Source: Bostrychus sinensis
Lineage: Eukaryota; Chordata; Actinopteri; Gobiiformes; Eleotridae
Direction: 5' to 3'
NCBI GenBank assembly: GCA_020698575.1
Contig: CM036252.1
Span: forward strand, 31,803,659 to 31,867,658
Length of the DNA stretch: 64,000 nucleotides
Shown here piece by piece: positions 59,894 through 64,000 of the stretch (its first letter is position 1; each line of letters begins with the position of its first letter). The notes beneath the pieces are model-generated. The model had not been told where the DNA came from and searched no databases. It saw only the letters and a list, made by a program, of their open reading frames with translations. Position numbers and translations under genes: made by a program.

Positions 59894-62703
59894 GGAAGAA
59901 GAAGAAGAAGTCGTTTTATGAAAAAAAAATACAGCAAAAATCCTTGTTTGTTTGGATCAGCGGTGTGCTCCTTATGTCCTGCCCTCCGTTTCTCTGATTG
60001 GTTTCTCTGCCTGTCATTGTTCTGCCACAGAAAAAAAATGTTACCGAAGGGGTACCATCTAACTTCTTTGTATAGAATAGGAGAAGAGTTTGTCTGGAAC
60101 CCCAGGCTAGCTAACACTGATAAGACCAATAAAACTGACAATAATCTGCTCAGGCTACAGCTGCATGGTCTCTGCATGGGTCTGGCTGGTGGGTCTGATG
60201 CTTAGAGGAGGTTACTAGTTCTGTTATTTGCAAATAGAACGGCCAAGCTACTGATTGTAAGGTAAGGTAAGGTAAGGAAGACTTTATTGTACCCATAGGG
60301 AAATGTGTTCTCTGCAATCCTTCAATGTCGCTGGGGCAACCTGACAGGAGAAGTGGGCAACAGTGAGCAGTGCATGGGGACTCCTCCAGGTCTTGAGCCA
60401 GGACCCACGTCAGGAGTACAGTACCAGCTGGAGGGTTGGCCTGATGAGCATGTTTTAGGGTGGTTGATGGGGGGACCCTAGAGCACAGAGGTGGCGAGAA
60501 CATGTCAGCTCCACATAGAAAGTTCCACCAGGTCTGGAAATTTAACCCACTGCTACTGTGCTGCTTTGTGGTAGTAAGCTAAAAAGGTTATTTGGTGCCA
60601 AAGCCATTGTGACCAGCAGCTGCTGGTGAGGAGGGCACAGTGCCACGAGACAGTGGAGCAGTGACAGGAGACACAGGCAGTGTGGTGGTGAGCCTGGACT
60701 ACTTAGTTTTGTTGTTACACCCTGGCTTTTGTCTCTCCCACCCATCAGTCTCACCAGGCTGTGTGAGGAACAGATGGTTTGGGTTGGGTCCTCTTGTCTC
60801 TCTGCTCCATGTGTGGCATGTGGATGGAGTTGGCTCCTGGTTCAGTTCATCTGTTTTGTGTTGTCCATTTCTGGAATACTTAATGCGAGTCAGGGAGGGA
60901 TTGCTCTGCATTGAGGAGATTGAAAGGTGCCTAAGGACTGAGTCTCAAGAAGCCAGTGCTGTTCTTGTTTAGATTAGTGATGAGCTTCCTCAGAGGAACT
61001 GAACATATTGAATGATCTTTCTTGGCCTTCTCACCTCCTTTGAAATGTCTCCTGGATCCTGCTCTGGGGACCTCTTTCTGACCTTTGACATTTCCCATGA
61101 GAACACTTCTGGGCGCTATTCTTTGCTTGTTAATCTTGTTTGTGAAACTGTTGTGGTCCACCACATCTCTGTTACTACTGCTAACAATGAAATTAAGAAA
61201 TGTAGAGTACATAGCCTTCAGCTTATATGCTAATTATAGAGGCTAAATCCAGCATTACATTAAAGGGCTAAACCTTCACACACTCGCTAATGTTTTCTAA
61301 CCAGCCTCTGATATTACTCACATGAGGTCGAGTGGTTGTCAGTTACCAAACCTGTCTTGATTATTCCTCATTTGCAAATTAGGTGGGTAGCGCTAATTAC
61401 TCAATTTAAAAAGTATTATTGTCTTTTATAACTGCCGGTACCAGTCTTTAGAATGCAAACGTTCTATTTACAAACACAAGAAGGGTCTATAGAGTGCATT
61501 TACATGCACTTGAGAATCCCAGTTATGAGCCTTATCCTGGTTATGACAGTAATCAGGATATGACGTTTACATGCACTCAGAGAAACCAGGATACTTATAT
61601 CCCTGTATTCATGACAGAGCCCGTATTTAGACTTCGGCAAGATCCTACAGCAGCTATAGCTGTAGTTACCTTATTCGAGAGCAGCAGGATGTGGACACTG
61701 TAACCAGGTCCAGAGCTGAGCATAAAGGTGGTCATATTGTTTATTAGATTGTGCTGCTTTGTTGAATATCACTGATTAAGAGTTTTAAAAGCCCAGGTGC
61801 AAGTTACAGTGGATGAGGTTGCCACTTCTGTCATGTTTGTTTTACTGCGTCTTTGGAGTTCACACATGCTCAGTTCACCTGCCATGGTCAGAAATCAGGA
61901 TACTGTGTTTACATGCCTCGGTATCCTAGTTACTATTGGAGTTTTCCAGATAGAGTATCTGGGTTTGTCATAACCAGTAAACGGGCTTAACCCGTTGGTG
62001 AATTCAGGATACTGTGTTTACAGCACAAAGACAAAACCGAGATACTTAAAAAACTCGATCATAACCAGGATACTCAGGTGCATGTAAACACACTCATTGA
62101 TGGTCTCCATGTCATGGGTGGCTCACCAATACAGAAAAGGGCTACACTACTCACTGTCTGCTACACCTGACCTGTTGTCTTCTGTAGGTGGCATGTACAA
62201 ACTGGAAAAGAGTCATGTACGTCCTCAACCAAAGTGAACCATACCTAGACCCTCTGTCTGTGTCAACAGACACAATCCATGACAGCAACATGCTCACCTT
62301 ACTCAGCAGCTTCCCCAGACAGGAGATAAAGGTACGTACTGAAACTGCAGCAGAGAGGGCTGACCCTAACCTCACATCTGATTGGCTGTCTTCCCTAGGC
62401 CAGGCTGAAGCACTACACCAAGTTCCTGTTTGTGCGTGACCCGTTTGTGCGTCTCATCTCGGCGTACAGAGACAAGTTCTACCGACGCAACGACTACTTC
62501 TACGGCTTGTTTGGCCGGGACATCCTGCAGCGCTACGCTCACATGCCCCACCCCCCAGAGACTGAGGACAAGGCGTTTAAGTTAGGCATCCGTCCTTCCT
62601 TCCAGCACTTCATCCAGTACCTGATAGACCCACAGACCGAGGCTGAGCAGTTCGAACCACACTGGAGACAGATGCACCGCCTCTGCCACCCCTGCACCAT
62701 ACA
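58223..62703 (+). CDS. chst12-like carbohydrate sulfotransferase, plus copy (exons 1-4)
   Basis: Type II Golgi membrane sulfotransferase of the HNK-1 family. Exons at 58223-58322, 58420-58574, 62188-62331 and 62399-62703 join in phase to 234 residues. The Met lies in CCATGG, a strong start context. Residues 9-25 form the signal-anchor (CLLLVGAVGTVLVLLSF). A charged, probably coiled stem (RLLQIQEQRKTQLERM) follows, then IIYCYIPKVACTNWKR (5'-PAPS loop, residues 79-93) and VRDPFVRLISAYRDKF (3'-PAPS loop, 145-160). The last exon lies past the window. With a last exon like that of the minus copy the protein would be about 324 residues, shorter than mammalian CHST12 (about 414) and close to CHST13. 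CHST11/13-like identity is the alternative. Confidence 0.88.
58420..58574 (+). CDS. chst12-like plus copy, exon 2 (stem and PAPS loop start)
   Basis: Acceptor TTTTCAG, donor AAG|GTACAA, 155 nt. It encodes the stem and DNLIVDDKHGIIYCYIPK. The exon boundary cuts the PKVACTNW sulfate-donor loop. The intron before it is 97 nt. Confidence 0.9.
59424..60109. mobile_element. TAGCCTGG-ended DNA repeat, copy 2
   Basis: Begins TAGCCTGGCGAGCC and ends CCCAGGCTA, a short TIR. It matches 28247-28801 along most of its length. An AAT microsatellite (59838-59893) has expanded inside it. The 60-codon frame at 59654-59836 belongs to the repeat and is not a gene. Confidence 0.65.
59838..59893. repeat. (AAT)n microsatellite
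   Basis: About 18 AAT units followed by GAAGAAGAAG. Confidence 0.95.
60258..60585 (-). repeat. Dispersed fish repeat, reverse orientation
   Basis: Starts with AAGGT repeats and AGACTTTATTGTACCCATAG, then carries the inverse of the 7815-type repeat: GGCGAGAACATGTCAGCTCC, ACATAGAAAGTTCCACCAGG and AATTTAACCCACTGCTACTG correspond to the usual CATGTTCTCCCC / GGTTCAAT landmarks. Two repeats may be joined here. Confidence 0.5.
61492..62095. mobile_element. Palindromic MITE with about 40-bp TIRs
   Basis: The left end GAGTGCATTTACATGCACTT pairs with the right end CAGGTGCATGTAAACACACTC, and the pairing continues through CCCAGTTATGAG / CATAACCAGG. The interior repeats ATCAGGATA...GTTTACATGC motifs. 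Length is about 600 bp with no transposase frame. Confidence 0.75.
62188..62331 (+). CDS. chst12-like plus copy, exon 3
   Basis: Acceptor TCTGTAG, donor AAG|GTACGT, 144 nt, phase 0. It encodes VACTNWKRVMYVLNQSEPYL and NMLTLLSSFPRQEIK. It diverges from the minus copy at about 21 bases, mostly in the middle. Confidence 0.93.
62399..62703 (+). CDS. chst12-like plus copy, exon 4
   Basis: Acceptor CCCTAG after a 67-nt intron, donor CA|GTAGGT, 305 nt. It encodes ARLKHYTKFLFVRDPFVRLI, the 3'-PAPS loop and HWRQMHRLCHPCTI. The TAG just past the donor is not the real stop, because the minus copy shows a further exon in phase. Three bases differ from the minus copy. Confidence 0.93.
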
Positions 62704-62754
62704 GTAGGTCCCCTTCAGAATACACTTAACTGGATTTTTGAATAGAAAAAATAT

Positions 62755-63640
62755 TTAACCCCCATCCAACCTAGGGAGGTAAAACGTGACCCCAGGTGTA
62801 ATTTTTTATCATTTCTCAAAAATGCTTTATTGATTTTTTATGACTTTGATGGATGTTACAACCCAGCTCGGCTAGGGAAAAGTAACACAAACCAAGATGT
62901 AAACTGGTAAAACTAAAGTTATTAATTTATTTAAAAGGAATGTAAAGTTAACGAAAATTACTAAAAAAAAAAAAAAAGGTCAAACAAAAGGTTCTTCACA
63001 AAAACAAAAAGAGTCTCTACACAATGTATCAAAAAGTAACACTAAGAAACCAAAAGAACAAACAGAAAACCTAAAACAACAAAACAATCTCAATACTAAG
63101 TCACAAATGACTACAAGTGTCTTGTGAAAACAGTCACAACAAGCACACAAGTGACACCACAAAGAGACACAGCAAGTGGCATGTTGTTTTAGTGTAATCC
63201 CAGCAGCAAGGAAGTGCAGAAAGGCGTGGCCTTTTATAGGTGTGGCTGCAGCAGATGGAGGCATAGGGTTGGCTGGAGGCAAGGATGCCACACCAATCGA
63301 AGCAGAGACAGCAGTAGCCAACCAGGAACATGGCAAGAAGGCGGTCCACCAATCAGAGCTGAGGACTCACACAGCCAGATATATAACATGAAAGACACAA
63401 AGGGTTCAGCAACACAGATGTATGTCACAGATATGGCTTTGAGGAGAGGAGCTGGAGGCCTGGGGCCGTAAGAATGGGCTACTTGTTGTCTACGACTTCA
63501 TATAGTTGTTTATGGTTTCTAATGTAATTTGAAAATTACTGCGTCACTAATGACCCCCAGTCAAAAGTACCTATTTTTATGTTTTTATCCCATTAATTAG
63601 TTTTTCTTTTACAAAACATTGATATTTGATGTACCACACA
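62755..63640. mobile_element. piggyBac-like repeat, copy 3, with an insertion
   Basis: Starts TTAACCCCCATCC and resembles the repeats at 5470 and 29591. Its middle is interrupted at 62855-63480, and it resumes with TTGTCTACGACTTCATATAG, a run shared with the other copies. The central near-palindrome is partly lost. It lies in intron 4 of the plus sulfotransferase copy. Confidence 0.55.
62855..63480. mobile_element. 626-bp insertion of unknown type, plus copy only
   Basis: Sequence present here but absent from the matching place in the minus copy and in the 5470 repeat. It begins GTTACAACCCAGCTCGG and ends AAGAATGGGCT, with an A-run near 62965-62978. No clear TIR or target duplication was found, so its class is open. 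Confidence 0.5.
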
Positions 63641-63654
63641 CGAGAGGGGAGTTA

Positions 63655-64000
63655 GGGGCTCACTGTCTGTCATTTTTAAGTTTGTCCAGGTTTACTGAGG
63701 CCCTCAGGACCACACTGTCCACACACAGCAGAGAGCAGCCTGTGGTCACAATACAAGCCTCACTCAGTCCTGAGAGTTTGTTCACCAAGGTCTGTGGAAT
63801 TATGGTATTAAAGTTGGAACTAAAATCCAAAAACAGCACCCTCACATAGTCTTTGTTCTCCAGATGTGTCAGGGCCTGGTGGATCACAGCAGCAATGGCA
63901 TCAGCTGTTGAGCGGTTCTGCCTATAAGCATATTGCTGGGGGTCAGATACAATGTCAAAGTCCTCCTTTATGCGAGTCATGACCAGTCTCACAAAACACT
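63655..64000 (-). pseudogene. LINE reverse transcriptase fragment (probably Rex1-like)
   Basis: On the minus strand it encodes MTRIKEDFDIVSDPQQYAYR, NRSTADAIAAVIHQALTHLE and LFLDFSSNFNTIIPQ, matching RT domains in which FAYRPNRSTEDAI and DFSSAFNTI are conserved. It then jumps to CVDSVVLRASVNLDK, so the catalytic YADD part is missing. It continues past the window edge. Confidence 0.78.

Larger units (their letters stand above)
58575..62187 (+). other. chst12-like plus copy, intron 2 (3.6 kb)
   Basis: Intron with several transposon pieces: a GGGGCGTAGCCAGAATTTTT-type repeat end at 58586, a T/G-run at 58687-58714, a TAGCCTGG repeat (59424-60109), an AAT tract, a reversed dispersed repeat (60258-60585) and a palindromic MITE (61492-62095). 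No exon was seen between 58574 and 62188. Confidence 0.75.

Noticed and set aside
62399..62707. Exon 4 frame ending at the TAG of 62705 as the true C-terminus
   Set aside because: GTAGGT is a good donor at that point, and the minus copy shows a further conserved exon entering in the matching phase.

Overview
This window is nuclear DNA of a ray-finned fish, most likely a teleost. The evidence is spliced vertebrate genes with GT-AG introns, plus a fish-type transposon load: RTE/Rex3-like and L2 LINEs, Tc1, Harbinger, hAT-like and piggyBac-like elements, a DIRS element, tRNA- and 5S-derived SINEs, and long TA repeats. Nothing bacterial, viral or CRISPR-like was seen.

Layout. 1-12.8 kb: no coding sequence recognised; it holds dispersed repeats and a CpG-rich stretch near 9.1-9.5 kb that could be a promoter. 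12.77-26.88 kb (+): fourteen exons of a class 4 semaphorin, best matched to SEMA4F, from the start of the sema domain to the stop codon; the signal-peptide exon is not identified. 27.65-31.31 kb (-): the last three exons of a chst12-like carbohydrate sulfotransferase, convergent with sema4f. 31.7-42.6 kb: nested transposons (an RTE LINE inside a hAT-like element; a Tc1 inside an L2 LINE that itself abuts a broken Harbinger transposase). 42.8-53.7 kb: a run of large inverted repeats with TA tracts. 54.4-57.0 kb: decayed DIRS fragments. 58.22-62.70 kb (+): the first four exons of a second chst12-like gene, whose last exon lies beyond the window. 62.7-64 kb: its intron 4, with transposon pieces.

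The two sulfotransferase copies form an inverted pair about 27 kb apart. Exon 4 and its intron edges are about 99% identical between them, but exon 3 is only about 85% identical, which points to gene conversion. Sema4f is a membrane guidance receptor/ligand with a C-terminal PDZ ligand. The sulfotransferases are predicted Golgi enzymes modifying chondroitin/dermatan-type glycans. The genes show no operon-like link; their proximity is only positional. All calls come from reading the sequence and recalled family knowledge, with no database search.
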